A stretch of 54,471 nt of DNA, taken from an uncultured Bacteroides sp. (GTDB taxonomy: Bacteria; Bacteroidota; Bacteroidia; Bacteroidales; Bacteroidaceae). Shown here one piece after another: positions 6,796 through 15,680 of the stretch. The notes beneath the pieces are model-generated. The model did not search any database. It saw only the letters and a program-made list of their open reading frames with translations, and was not told the origin of the DNA. The position numbers and the translations under genes are program-made. The first letter of the stretch is position 1. Every line of letters starts with the position of its first letter. The stretch lies in the NCBI GenBank assembly GCA_905201685.1, contig CAJKOW010000005.1, forward strand, positions 1 through 54,471. The letters run 5' to 3'.

Positions 6796-8958
6796 TTATT
6801 TGGCGATGTCAAGCTCGTCGATGAGGTGAGAAGCTCCTGCATATTTTTCGATGATGAAAAGCGTGTAGCGAATGTCCACACAGGCGGCACGCTGTGACGA
6901 GGGTCGGAAAGCGATGTCGCCTGTCAAACCTTCGTAATTGCGGTCGAAAGCAGTGCCTATGAGTTCACCTTTGGCATTGAATACGGGGCTGCCCGAGTTG
7001 CCGCCCGTGTTATCGGTATCGACGATGAAGCAGACTGGCATACGTCCGTCGGGCAGGGCATAGCGGCCGAAGTCCCTGGTACGCCAGAGTTGCTTCAGCT
7101 TGTCAGGTACAACGAATTCCCAGTTTGTCGGATCTTCCTTTTGCATCACACCGTCTAAAGTGGTGTAGTAGTCATATACTGTTCCGTCGGCCGGTTCGTA
7201 TGAAGCCACCTTTCCGTAGGTCAGTCGCAGGGTGGAGTTGGCATCGGGGTAGATGGGTTGTCCGTCAGCCTGTCGCATGTCCATCATGCCTTTTACCCAG
7301 GTCTTGTGGGCGTCGTTATAGTCGCGGTTGGCATCCATCATGGCAATGGCTGTCTGTAGCAGGCCGTCGGTGATGGAGTATTTGAAGAGTATCATCCAGT
7401 CACCCGTCAGCTTGTAGAGTTTGGGCTTGCGGATAAACTTGTCGAAGTTTTCGCGGCTGCCGAAGATGGAATACTTGAAGCAGGCGTCGATGAAAGCATC
7501 CGTATCTCCCTTGAACCGGCGGTCGATGACCTTAAAGATGCCGATGCGCTGCTCTTCGGGAATGTACCGGGCATATGTGCGCAGCATTTCCTTGCCAACC
7601 AGTTTCTCGACTTCGGGGTAGGGGATGGAGGCAAAATATTTGTCGGCTGCTTTCTTCAGACTGTCGGTAGCAGACTGGATGGCGGCTTTATCCTTGTTCT
7701 TCAGAGCAGTCGTAAGGGAAGCTGTGTTGGGGATGCGCATAAAGTCGAGTGCGGTGATCAGTGCTTCCTGAATGGCCTGCTGGTGATAGAGGGCCGGACG
7801 GCGTTGTTTCACAATGGCCCGGATGCGGTCGAAGGCGGCCTGATAGGCCGTGTCACCCAACTGACGTCCGCGTGCCAAGAGAGCTTCCTGCTGGGCGCGT
7901 TTGGTGTCGAGCACGTGCAGACGGACCAGACCCTCGTTCATGCCGATGGCATTCTTCCAGTAGTTGGCGCTGGAAGCATACTTGCTGGCATAGTGGATGC
8001 GAACGGCATCGTCCTTCAACATCTGTTCCATGAGGACACGCTGGCGGGCATCGCGCACGTGATGGCGCATGAAGTTGGTGGTCTGCATCCGCTCTTCGAC
8101 CTCGTCGGCTATCATGTAGCGCCAGTTACGTCCGGGGAAACCCATGACGAAGGCGAAGTCGCCTTCCTTGTATCCGGCCAGACTGATGCGGAGGTGTTTC
8201 TTGACATGCAAGGGCTGGTTGTCGGGGTTGTAGGCTGCCGGTTGTCCGTCACGGTCAGCATAGATGCGGAACAGGGAGAAGTCGCCCGTGTGGCGTGGCC
8301 ACATCCAGTTGTCGGTGTCGGCACCGAACTTGCCAATGCTCGAAGGCGGCGCACCTACCATGCGGATGTCGCTATAGACGGTTTTCAGAAACAGGTAGTG
8401 GCGGTTGCCGCCGTAGAAGGCTTTCAGTTCGGCTTTGCCGCCTTTGCCTAAGGTGATGTTCTGGTCTCGGAGGAAGCGTTCGCATACCTGAGCCAGGTAC
8501 TTGGGCGAAAGGTAGTTGGTGCCTTGCGGATCGGGATCTTTCTTCAGCTGTTGCTGCACGTAGTCCGTCACGTCCAGTATGCGGTCGATAAAGGTGATGG
8601 TAAGGCCTTCGCAGGGCAGTTCTTCCTGGCGGTTCATGGCCCAGAAGCCATTGGTCAGGTAGTCATGCTCGACGCTGGAGTGCTGCTGGATGGCACCGTA
8701 ACCGCAATGATGGTTGGTCAGTACGAGGCCTTCGGCCGAAATGACTTCGCCCGTGCAGCCTCCGCCGAAGTGGACGACGGCGTCTTTCAAGGCAATCCCA
8801 TCAGGATTGTAGATGGAGTCGGCTGGGATGAGCAGGCCCAGTTCCTGCATGGCTACTTCGTTCTGCCGCTTCAGGTCGGTCAGCATCCACATGCCTTCGT
8901 CGGCCAGCGCGGGGAGTGTCAAGGCAGACAGGGCTGCCGCAAATAACAGTCTTTTCAT
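6796..8958 (-). CDS. dpp11: S46 dipeptidyl-peptidase, DPP11 type (Asp/Glu-specific)
   Basis: A 720-residue exported serine peptidase of family S46. It has a signal peptide (first 19 residues, ending ALA), the catalytic His in TNHHCGYGAIQQHSS (about 83-84), the catalytic Asp in DNWMWPRHTGDF (about 225) and the nucleophile Ser655 in GGNSGSP. Residue 673 is Arg (FDRNYEG). In P. gingivalis DPP11 the equivalent Arg673 reads acidic P1 residues, whereas DPP7 has Gly. This one should therefore release N-terminal dipeptides with Asp or Glu at the second position in the periplasm. The next gene upstream on the same strand is the DPP7-type paralogue, with a 103-base spacer that carries an inverted repeat. 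Family is certain; specificity is inferred from one well-studied residue. Confidence 0.92.
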   Translation of the reverse strand: MKRLLFAAALSALTLPALADEGMWMLTDLKRQNEVAMQELGLLIPADSIYNPDGIALKDAVVHFGGGCTGEVISAEGLVLTNHHCGYGAIQQHSSVEHDYLTNGFWAMNRQEELPCEGLTITFIDRILDVTDYVQQQLKKDPDPQGTNYLSPKYLAQVCERFLRDQNITLGKGGKAELKAFYGGNRHYLFLKTVYSDIRMVGAPPSSIGKFGADTDNWMWPRHTGDFSLFRIYADRDGQPAAYNPDNQPLHVKKHLRISLAGYKEGDFAFVMGFPGRNWRYMIADEVEERMQTTNFMRHHVRDARQRVLMEQMLKDDAVRIHYASKYASSANYWKNAIGMNEGLVRLHVLDTKRAQQEALLARGRQLGDTAYQAAFDRIRAIVKQRRPALYHQQAIQEALITALDFMRIPNTASLTTALKNKDKAAIQSATDSLKKAADKYFASIPYPEVEKLVGKEMLRTYARYIPEEQRIGIFKVIDRRFKGDTDAFIDACFKYSIFGSRENFDKFIRKPKLYKLTGDWMILFKYSITDGLLQTAIAMMDANRDYNDAHKTWVKGMMDMRQADGQPIYPDANSTLRLTYGKVASYEPADGTVYDYYTTLDGVMQKEDPTNWEFVVPDKLKQLWRTRDFGRYALPDGRMPVCFIVDTDNTGGNSGSPVFNAKGELIGTAFDRNYEGLTGDIAFRPSSQRAACVDIRYTLFIIEKYAGASHLIDELDIAK

Positions 8959-8985
8959 AATGAATGGAGCTTAAGGTGAAAAAAC

Positions 8986-9052
8986 AGGCACGGATTTCGC
9001 GGAAGGTTCACGGTCGTTTCTATCTCCGTGATTGTCCGTGTAATCCGTGCCT
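8986..9052. repeat. Dispersed inverted repeat between the two S46 genes
   Basis: An imperfect 17-18 bp inverted repeat (left about 8986-9003, AGGCACGGATTTCGCGGA; right 9035-9052, TCCGTGTAATCCGTGCCT) encloses about 30 bases. The right arm is identical to the core of the MITE-like element at 475-620, and the left arm differs from it by a few bases. This copy lacks the gggtgtgtcaaa ends. It occupies most of the spacer between the DPP7 and DPP11 genes, so in the transcript it would form a stem between the two reading frames. Confidence 0.65.
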
Positions 9053-9061
9053 TTTATTTTA

Positions 9062-11221
9062 TTACTCTACGATGGTCATCTCGTTGATGAGGTGGCTGCA
9101 GCCGCCCAGCTTTTCGAGGATGAAGAGCACGTAACGGATGTCGAGGGCGATGCAACGTTGCAGGTTGTTGTCGAAGTTGATGTCGCCGCTCAGCGATTCC
9201 CAGTTGCCGTCGAAGGCACAACCGATGAGGTGGCCTTCGCCGTCGATGACGGGCGAGCCGGAGTTACCGCCAGTGATGTCGTTCGTCGTCAGGAAGCAGA
9301 CAGGCATGGTGCCGTCGGCCATGGCATAGCGGCCGAAGTCCTTCTTCTGGATGAGTTCTTTCAGTTTGGCAGGAACTACGAATTCCGGATTTTCTGGATC
9401 TTCCTTCTCTAAAATACCGTCGGTGGTAGTAAAGTACTTGTAGTGTACGCCGTCCTTCGGATTGTACGACTTCACATTACCGTAAGTCAGACGGATGGTG
9501 AAGTTGGCATCAGGATAAGAAGGTACGGGAAGTTTCATTTCGTTCAGACCACGGATGTAGGCTTTGTGGAGCAGGCTGAGTTCCTGTGCGTACTGGTTGT
9601 ATTCGGCAGCAGCTTCTTTCTGCTTATCAAGCTTGGCACGGCTGTAAGCTGTAGCGAGGTCGCGGTCGATGGCTTTTACGGTAGGCTTCTTCATGAATTT
9701 GTCGAAGTTGGCACGACTACCCATGATGGAGGTATCGAAGAGGTCGTCCACGTAAGCGTTGTAGTCGCCTTTGTACTCTTTTTCAATAGTCTGGTAGAAG
9801 GCCGGTAATTCTTCAGGTGTCAGTGCACTTGCCAAAGCCGGCAAGATGGCTTTGGCCACGGCGCGATCTACCTGCTGGTCGTAGTCCTTGTTGTAGATGT
9901 CGTTATATACCTTTTCGAACTGTTCCTTGGTAGCCTGCAGCAAAGAGTCGTTCTTGGTTTCGATGGCTTCTTTCATTTTGTCCATCAAGGCAGGCGGGCA
10001 GCCGAATTCGATAGCTCCGCTTAAGGCTTCACCGATGTATTCCAGGCGGCGCAGAGAGGGTGTCATATTCTCTACCAAAGCATCAATCTTCTCAACCACT
10101 CCTTCGTATTCGGGTTTGCCTTTGGCGAAGTCGGCAAACTTACGTTCCTGCTCGGCTTTGGTGGCCAGTACGTCGTTGTCCACGATGGCTTTGTTCATAC
10201 CGATGGAATTCTTCCAGTAATTGCTGCTGCCTGCAAACTTGTTGGCATACTGTATGCGGGTCTTGTCGCTCTGACGCATGTACTTCTTCAGCACGTCAAG
10301 ATAAACGGTACGCATGTCGATCATGGCCTGGTTGATGGCAGTCATGCGTTGACGTACTTCGCTTTGGGTAAGGTAACGGTTGGTACTGCCGGGAAATCCC
10401 ATGATCATGGCATAGTCCCCTTCGTTCAGCCCTTTGAGCGAGATGCTGAGATACTTGGGAGTCTTCAGAGGTACGTTGTCTTTGCTATACTCGGCCGGTT
10501 CACCGTTCTTGTCGGCATAAATGCGGAACATGGAGAAGTCGCCCGTGTGGCGCGGCCACATCCAGTTGTCTGTTTCGCCTCCAAACTTACCGATGCTCGA
10601 AGGAGGAGCTGCAACCATACGTACATCGGTATATACCTTATAATAAATTAAGTAGTATTTGTTTCCGGCATAGAAGGGCAGTGCAAGGGGCTCGATGCCC
10701 GGTTTGCCTTTCAGGTCGCTCTTCTCCAGTTCTTCTTTGGCCAGTTTGTTCAGGAAGGGTCGGGTCATGGCTTTGTATTCGTCTGTTTCGCCGGCTTTGA
10801 TCTTAGCATTTACCAGGTCGGTAATGTCAACGATGCGATGTACGAAACGGAATTTCAGCCCCGGAGTGGGAAGCTCTTCTGCGCGACTTTTTGCCCAAAA
10901 GCCATCAGTCAGGTAGTCATGCTCAACGCTGGAATGTTGCTGGATGGAGGCGTATCCGCAGTGGTGGTTGGTCAGGATGAGGCCTTCGGGCGAGATGATT
11001 TCGCCGGTGCACCCTCCACCAAAGATGCCGACAGCATCTTTCAGCGAAACGCCATTGGGATTGTACAGGTCGTCGGCCTCTAACTTCAGACCCTGTTTCT
11101 TCATCATTTCAATGGAATTCTGCTGCTTGATAAGCTGAAGCAGCCACATGCCTTCGTCGGCCTGTGCCGAGAAGGTGAATGCTGCGGTTAGGGCCGCAAC
11201 AAGATACTTTTTGATTCTCAT
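9062..11221 (-). CDS. dpp7: S46 dipeptidyl-peptidase, DPP7 type (hydrophobic P1)
   Basis: A 719-residue exported S46 serine peptidase, clearly a paralogue of the downstream gene. It has a signal peptide (first 21 residues, ending SAQA), catalytic His in TNHHCGYASIQQHSS, Asp in DNWMWPRHTGDFSMF and nucleophile Ser in GGNSGSP (about 654). The position that sets specificity, about residue 672, is Gly (FDGNWES), as in DPP7, which prefers bulky hydrophobic P1 residues. Together the two enzymes would cover acidic and hydrophobic dipeptides from extracellular protein. The gene follows chuR after 46 bases on the same strand, so chuR-dpp7-dpp11 may be one transcript. Confidence 0.92.
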   Translation of the reverse strand: MRIKKYLVAALTAAFTFSAQADEGMWLLQLIKQQNSIEMMKKQGLKLEADDLYNPNGVSLKDAVGIFGGGCTGEIISPEGLILTNHHCGYASIQQHSSVEHDYLTDGFWAKSRAEELPTPGLKFRFVHRIVDITDLVNAKIKAGETDEYKAMTRPFLNKLAKEELEKSDLKGKPGIEPLALPFYAGNKYYLIYYKVYTDVRMVAAPPSSIGKFGGETDNWMWPRHTGDFSMFRIYADKNGEPAEYSKDNVPLKTPKYLSISLKGLNEGDYAMIMGFPGSTNRYLTQSEVRQRMTAINQAMIDMRTVYLDVLKKYMRQSDKTRIQYANKFAGSSNYWKNSIGMNKAIVDNDVLATKAEQERKFADFAKGKPEYEGVVEKIDALVENMTPSLRRLEYIGEALSGAIEFGCPPALMDKMKEAIETKNDSLLQATKEQFEKVYNDIYNKDYDQQVDRAVAKAILPALASALTPEELPAFYQTIEKEYKGDYNAYVDDLFDTSIMGSRANFDKFMKKPTVKAIDRDLATAYSRAKLDKQKEAAAEYNQYAQELSLLHKAYIRGLNEMKLPVPSYPDANFTIRLTYGNVKSYNPKDGVHYKYFTTTDGILEKEDPENPEFVVPAKLKELIQKKDFGRYAMADGTMPVCFLTTNDITGGNSGSPVIDGEGHLIGCAFDGNWESLSGDINFDNNLQRCIALDIRYVLFILEKLGGCSHLINEMTIVE

Positions 11222-11267
11222 AAATATTTATATTATTGGGGATTAGGTTTTACTTGTTTTGCCTCGG

Positions 11268-12497
11268 TCAGTTGAACTTGCCTTCGCGGATCGCTTGCAT
11301 CACGTTGGCCGGCGCACGTTTGGCCATCAGCTCTTTTTTCATATAATCCATGTAAGGTGCTACGTGGCTGAAGAACTGGTGGTAGCCTTTGCAGAGGTAG
11401 TTCAGTCCGGGTTCGCCGTCGGCTGTGCGGGCAAAGCGGTTCTTGGGGCAGTCGCCGTTGCAGGCAAATAGCCATTCGCATTCTTTGCATTGGCGTGGCA
11501 AAGAGTCGTATTTGTTTTGTCCGAAGCGCTGTTGGCGTTCACTGTACATCATTTCTACCAGGGTTTGCTGGTAAATGTTGCCCAACTTGTATTCGGGGAA
11601 GACAAAGTGGTCGCATGCATATACATCACCGTTGAACTCCATGACTCCGGCATGTCCGCACGTGCGTGCCATGGAGCAGACACCCGGTTGCTGTCCTACC
11701 CAGTTGGCGAGGGTAGAGTCGAAGAGTTGGATGTAGTATGTTCCCACATCTTCTTTGATCCATTCGTCGAACAGGCTGCAGAGGAAGTTTCCCCATTGTT
11801 CGGGGGTAACGGAAAAGTCGGCCAGTGGTACCTGCCCGTCATCGGCCGGTGAAGCCAGGTAGCGTCCGTCTCCATGAGGCAGGATGCGTTCAACGATAGG
11901 TGCAAACTGAATGTAATGACAACCGATTTCCTTGAAGAACTGGTAGAATTTCAGAGGATAATCGGCATTGAAATCATTTACCACTGCCATGCCGTTCCAT
12001 TCTACACCGTGCTTCTTCAGCAAGTTGATGCCTTGCATCACCTTATAGAATGAAGGACGTCCTTGTTTGTTCTTACGATATTCGTCGTGGAACTCTTGTG
12101 GCCCATCAATGGATACGCCTACTAACCAGTTGTTTTCCCTGAAGAATTCGCACCATTCGTCGGTGAGCAGTGTGCCGTTGGTCTGTATGCAGTTGTCGAT
12201 GGTGCGGCCGTTTGCATATTTCTTCTGCAGTTCGACGGCACGTTTGTAAAACGACAAAGGACGCATCAGCGTTTCTCCTCCATGCCAGGTAAAAAGTACT
12301 TGTGGCATGGTCTGGGAATTGATATACTGTTCAATGAACTTTTCCAGCAGTTCTTCGCTCATTACGTGCTTGGGGTTATTTTTGTAGAGATTGGATTTCT
12401 CCAAATAGTAGCAATAGTCGCATGCCAGATTGCACACGGCTCCTACGGGTTTTAGCATCACGTAGAGTGGTTTGGCGAAAGGGGCATAAGTGGACAT
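11268..12497 (-). CDS. chuR: Anaerobic sulfatase-maturating enzyme (radical SAM)
   Basis: A 409-residue radical SAM/SPASM enzyme that converts the active-site Cys or Ser of sulfatases to formylglycine in the cytoplasm. The radical SAM cluster motif is CNLACDYC (CxxxCxxC, about residues 20-27). The SPASM cluster cysteines are spread over CSMARTCGH, VYACDHF and CKECEWLFACNGDCPKNR. The length and the motif GDCPKNRF match anSME of Bacteroides thetaiotaomicron, whose gene is called chuR because its loss affects growth on chondroitin sulfate and heparin. No sulfatase gene lies in this window, so its clients are elsewhere. A -7 promoter box lies about 36 bases upstream of the ATG. Confidence 0.93.
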   Translation of the reverse strand: MSTYAPFAKPLYVMLKPVGAVCNLACDYCYYLEKSNLYKNNPKHVMSEELLEKFIEQYINSQTMPQVLFTWHGGETLMRPLSFYKRAVELQKKYANGRTIDNCIQTNGTLLTDEWCEFFRENNWLVGVSIDGPQEFHDEYRKNKQGRPSFYKVMQGINLLKKHGVEWNGMAVVNDFNADYPLKFYQFFKEIGCHYIQFAPIVERILPHGDGRYLASPADDGQVPLADFSVTPEQWGNFLCSLFDEWIKEDVGTYYIQLFDSTLANWVGQQPGVCSMARTCGHAGVMEFNGDVYACDHFVFPEYKLGNIYQQTLVEMMYSERQQRFGQNKYDSLPRQCKECEWLFACNGDCPKNRFARTADGEPGLNYLCKGYHQFFSHVAPYMDYMKKELMAKRAPANVMQAIREGKFN

Positions 12498-12533
12498 GTT
12501 CAGTTTGAATTGATTTTTTGATTAATTTATGTG

Positions 12534-12541
12534 CAAAAATA
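12534..12541 (-). promoter_or_regulatory. -7 box of chuR promoter
   Basis: On the minus strand the sequence reads TATTTTTG, a full match to TAnnTTTG, about 36 bases before the chuR ATG. I do not find a good TTG at the usual distance, so only the -7 element is claimed. Confidence 0.4.
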
Positions 12542-12594
12542 CGTAAAGCAAATGAAAATACGTTTTTTGCCTCTTCCTTTATAAGGATTATTAA

Positions 12595-12602
12595 TACCTT
12601 TG
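12595..12602 (+). promoter_or_regulatory. -7 box of the DUF4369-like lipoprotein gene
   Basis: TACCTTTG matches TAnnTTTG and lies 28 bases before the ATG. The nearest upstream TTTG (12566-12569) is spaced about 25 bases away, longer than the usual 19-21, so the promoter may be weak or regulated. Confidence 0.4.
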
Positions 12603-12630
12603 CAACGTGAAAATCATAAATCTTTGATAT

Positions 12631-13377
12631 ATGGTTAAGAAAGAGATAAGCTATATTCTACCATTTTTTATTGCATTGGTCCTGTTTTCTTCCTGTGGGC
12701 GCAACAAGTACAAGGTTGATGGGACTTCTTCCATAACAAGCCTTGACGGAAAAATGTTGTTCCTAAAAATATTTCAGGCAGACGGAGAATGGGCGACAGT
12801 TGATTCGGCTGAAGTGATTCACGGATTCTTTAATATGGAAGGACCGGTCGATTCGGTGATGATGGTGACTCTGTATATGGACGATGAAGGCATTATGCCT
12901 TTAGTGCTGGAAAACGGGAAAATCAAAGTAACGTTGTCCAACGATCAGTTGGTTGCCAAAGGAACTCCGTTGAATGATGCGCTTTATGAATTTATTGAGA
13001 AACGCAATTCGCTTGAGTTGAAGCTTGACGAAATAGACCGGAAAGAAGCACGTATGGTGCTGGACGGTGCCAACTTGGAGGATATACACGAGCAACTGAA
13101 TAAGGAAAGTGAGGATCTAGTGAAGGAAATGAACGACTATGTGAAGGGATTCATTGCCGACAACTATGAAAATGTATTGGGTCCCAGCGTATTTATGATG
13201 TTGTGCAGTACATTGCCTTATCCGGTGATGACTCCACAGATTGAGGATATTATGCGGACAGCTCCGACAAGTTTTAAAGAAAACTTTTTTGTGAAAGACT
13301 TTTTGTCGAAGGCAAAGGAGAATATGCAACTGATCGAAGAGCAGAAGAGACTTAGTTCGGTAGGAACAACGAACTGA
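12631..13377 (+). CDS. DUF4369-type lipoprotein
   Basis: A 248-residue lipoprotein: a hydrophobic signal (ISYILPFFIALVLFSS) ends in a lipobox Cys (FSSCGRNK). The N-terminal part (about 28-115) has the beta-strand pattern of DUF4369 (LDGKMLFLKIF, WATVDSAEVIHGFFNMEG, PLVLENGKIKVTLSN). In many Bacteroidetes proteins this domain is fused to a TlpA-like thioredoxin domain; here it is followed only by a Glu/Lys-rich helical region with no CxxC. It may therefore be a binding or scaffolding version without redox activity. It stands alone, divergent from chuR, and ends in a clear terminator. Function unknown. Confidence 0.8.
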   Translation: MVKKEISYILPFFIALVLFSSCGRNKYKVDGTSSITSLDGKMLFLKIFQADGEWATVDSAEVIHGFFNMEGPVDSVMMVTLYMDDEGIMPLVLENGKIKVTLSNDQLVAKGTPLNDALYEFIEKRNSLELKLDEIDRKEARMVLDGANLEDIHEQLNKESEDLVKEMNDYVKGFIADNYENVLGPSVFMMLCSTLPYPVMTPQIEDIMRTAPTSFKENFFVKDFLSKAKENMQLIEEQKRLSSVGTTN

Positions 13378-13411
13378 TTTTTGATCTTTTTATTCATTTC
13401 ATTTCATTTCT

Positions 13412-13465
13412 TCCCGTATCATCCATTCGGATTCGTTCGAATGGGTTTGATACGGGATTTTTTGT
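13412..13465 (+). terminator. Rho-independent terminator
   Basis: A long near-perfect hairpin (TCCCGTATCATCCATTCG pairing with CGAATGGGTTTGATACGGGA) is followed by a T-run (ttttttg). It begins 34 bases after the DUF4369-like stop codon. No T-run follows on the other strand, so it serves the plus-strand gene. Confidence 0.85.
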
Positions 13466-13556
13466 TGTCTGAAAAGGTGGATGCGAAAACTTTAGGACAA
13501 ACGAAGGTCGTATAGCTACTTGAAAAAATGGGCGCTGATTTTTTCTGTAGTTAAAG

Positions 13557-13606
13557 AAATATTTTTCCCTAACTGGAGAATTGTTTTTTCCCAGTTAATG
13601 GGGTAT
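13557..13606. repeat. CCAGTTAGG-type palindromic repeat, copy A
   Basis: Contains aaatatttttccctaactgg followed closely by ttttttcccagttaatgg. The same words, with the flanking text GAAAAAATGG, recur at 34214-34279. The two arms here face each other and share CCCAGTTA/TAACTGG. It lies between the terminator and the 3' end of plsC, where no gene is present. Function unknown. Confidence 0.5.
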
Positions 13607-13651
13607 TTATCGGGAAGTAATGAATCGTACGGATTGTTTCAATTTTATTTT

Positions 13652-14413
13652 TCAAGGTACTTCCTGATCCTGATTCTTGACCATTCCCTTATACTTTTCA
13701 GGGAGTGCACTTTCTACGACGGCATAGGCTTCGGTAAGCGTGGCCTTGATGTTTTCGGGACCTTTTCCTTTTGGAGGAATCGGATCGTGTATAGTCAGTA
13801 TCAGGCGATGACGGTGTATCCATTTGCCGGTGCGGGGCAGGATCTCGAACGAACCGTCGATGGTGACTGGTACGACAGCCAATTGCAGGTCGTCGGCCAG
13901 TTGGAAGGCACCGCGTTTGAAGTAGCCCATGTGTCCCGTAAACGTACGTGCCCCTTCGGGAAATACGACCAATGAAACGCCATCGGTCAGTGAGGATTCG
14001 GCCTGGCGCATGGTTGCCAATATCTTTTTGGGATTGCTGCGGTCCACGAAAATGTGTCCGGCGCTCTCGCAGGCTTTCCCTACAAAGGGGATTTTCCGCA
14101 GACTTTTTTTCATCATCCATTTAAAGTTACGACCTAAAAAACCGTATATCAGGAAGATGTCGAAGGCTCCCTGATGGTTGGGAACGAAGACGTACGAGGT
14201 ATGTTTATGAACTTTTTCACGACCCTTTACTTCTACAGGGATCAGAAGCAGGTAACAGATCAGGCGTGACCATATTTTCCCGGGATAATAGCCCCAGAAG
14301 TGTGCTCCCCCTATCAGGGAACCAATGATGGTAACCAATGCTGTCAGAATGGTGAGTACCAGCAGGATGGGTAATGCAAAGCAGACTTGATAGATGTTGT
14401 AAAGTATCCTCAT
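13652..14413 (-). CDS. plsC: 1-acyl-glycerol-3-phosphate acyltransferase
   Basis: A 253-residue membrane-bound acyltransferase that adds the second acyl chain to lysophosphatidic acid to make phosphatidic acid. The N-terminus has one or two hydrophobic helices (VCFALPILLVLTILTALVTI). The family motifs are present: NHQGAFD (NHxxxxD, near 78-84), the FVDRSNP block, and FPEGAR (EGTR-type, near 150-155), followed by VVPVTIDGS. The stop is 94 bases downstream of nothing else on its own strand; the metallophosphatase gene upstream ends 94 bases before its ATG, so transcription may continue from the sigma-factor operon. Assignment to PlsC rather than another lysophospholipid acyltransferase is likely but not certain. 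Confidence 0.88.
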   Translation of the reverse strand: MRILYNIYQVCFALPILLVLTILTALVTIIGSLIGGAHFWGYYPGKIWSRLICYLLLIPVEVKGREKVHKHTSYVFVPNHQGAFDIFLIYGFLGRNFKWMMKKSLRKIPFVGKACESAGHIFVDRSNPKKILATMRQAESSLTDGVSLVVFPEGARTFTGHMGYFKRGAFQLADDLQLAVVPVTIDGSFEILPRTGKWIHRHRLILTIHDPIPPKGKGPENIKATLTEAYAVVESALPEKYKGMVKNQDQEVP

Positions 14414-14507
14414 ATTCTTCTTTTTCTTTAATCTCTGTTTTTATTATGGTTGCAAAGATAATATCGAATAATGGAATATGAGGTACGGGAAGAATATTTT
14501 TTTGCTG

Positions 14508-15680
14508 TCAGCCTTGCCGCTTCAGCTCGATGACGGTGATTTCGGGCCAAGCTCCAAGTCTGAAAGGCAGGCCTACATATCCGATGCCGATGTTGACGTA
14601 CAGAGCACGGTCGCCTTCGTAATACATACCCTTCCATTCGGGGTAACGAAGAGTGGCCAATGAACGTCCGAACAGAATAATCTGCATGGCGTGGGTATGT
14701 CCGGCCAACATCAGTTCGATCTCCGATTGGGGCAGTACCTCCCGGTGCCAGTGTGTGGGATTATGACTTAATAGTATGCTGAACAAACCTTCTGTACCTT
14801 TCATGGCACGTGGCAGGTCGGCATGTTGGGGGAAAGGTGGTTCACCGTCGTTTTCTACGCCTATCAGGGCAATGCTGTCTCCATTGTGCCGGATAATGTC
14901 ATGTTCGTTGTTCAGCAGTTTCCATCCCATGGCTTTCTGCTGTTCCATGAGGTATTGCAAATTCTGTTTCTCGTCATTTTCATTGGCCCAATGATAATAG
15001 GTACCATAATCGTGATTGCCTAATACGGAGTAAACGCCGTCGGGCGCATGAAGTTGTGACAGAATCTGCTGGAAGCCGTCCAGCTCATGACTTTGCTGGT
15101 TGACCAAGTCGCCGGTGAAAACGATCAGGTCGGCTTTCTGTGCATTGACCATATCCACCAGTTTTTGGATGGAAGTAGGATCTTTCTGCCAGCTTCCGAT
15201 GTGAATGTCGGAAATCTGTACAATTCGGTAACCGTCGAATCCAGCGGGAAGGCGGTCGGAACAGTATTCTACTTGTTTCACTTCGAAACGTCTGATGCCT
15301 GCCAGTGCACCATAAATGATGCCTCCGAAACAGATGACAGCCAGCAACAGTCCGATGGCATTGAACGGTGTGCGAGGACAACGGCGTATGGCCCAATGTA
15401 CCAGTATGCCAATCAGTGAGCAAAGCATAAAGATGGTTTTGGGAACTGCAAACAACATGATGCCTACTGCCAGACGGCCAATGCTGTGAGTATGGTTGGA
15501 TAATGCGTTGTCGCCGCTCAGATACATGTAGTAGATGTAGATAATCATCAGTAGCAGGGTGGGCAGCCAATAGGAAAGTCGTACGCGGATGTTTCGGGTC
15601 TTTTTTATGATGTGTACAAAATAGATGTACACATCGGGTATTAGCAAGAAAATTACCAGTAAAAGTGTTATTCGGTGCAT
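14508..15680 (-). CDS. Membrane metallophosphatase (YkuE-like)
   Basis: A 390-residue protein with four hydrophobic helices in its first 130 residues and a calcineurin-like phosphoesterase domain after them. Metal-binding motifs in order: ISDIHIGSW (about 155), FTGDLVN, LGNHDYG, LLSHNP and AGHTHAMQ (about 340). This architecture is shared with membrane phosphodiesterases of the YkuE/YaeI type, some of which act on lipid-linked substrates; the substrate here is not known. The gene starts 13 bases inside the end of the upstream membrane-protein gene, which points to translational coupling and one operon with the sigma factor. Confidence 0.85.
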   Translation of the reverse strand: MHRITLLLVIFLLIPDVYIYFVHIIKKTRNIRVRLSYWLPTLLLMIIYIYYMYLSGDNALSNHTHSIGRLAVGIMLFAVPKTIFMLCSLIGILVHWAIRRCPRTPFNAIGLLLAVICFGGIIYGALAGIRRFEVKQVEYCSDRLPAGFDGYRIVQISDIHIGSWQKDPTSIQKLVDMVNAQKADLIVFTGDLVNQQSHELDGFQQILSQLHAPDGVYSVLGNHDYGTYYHWANENDEKQNLQYLMEQQKAMGWKLLNNEHDIIRHNGDSIALIGVENDGEPPFPQHADLPRAMKGTEGLFSILLSHNPTHWHREVLPQSEIELMLAGHTHAMQIILFGRSLATLRYPEWKGMYYEGDRALYVNIGIGYVGLPFRLGAWPEITVIELKRQG

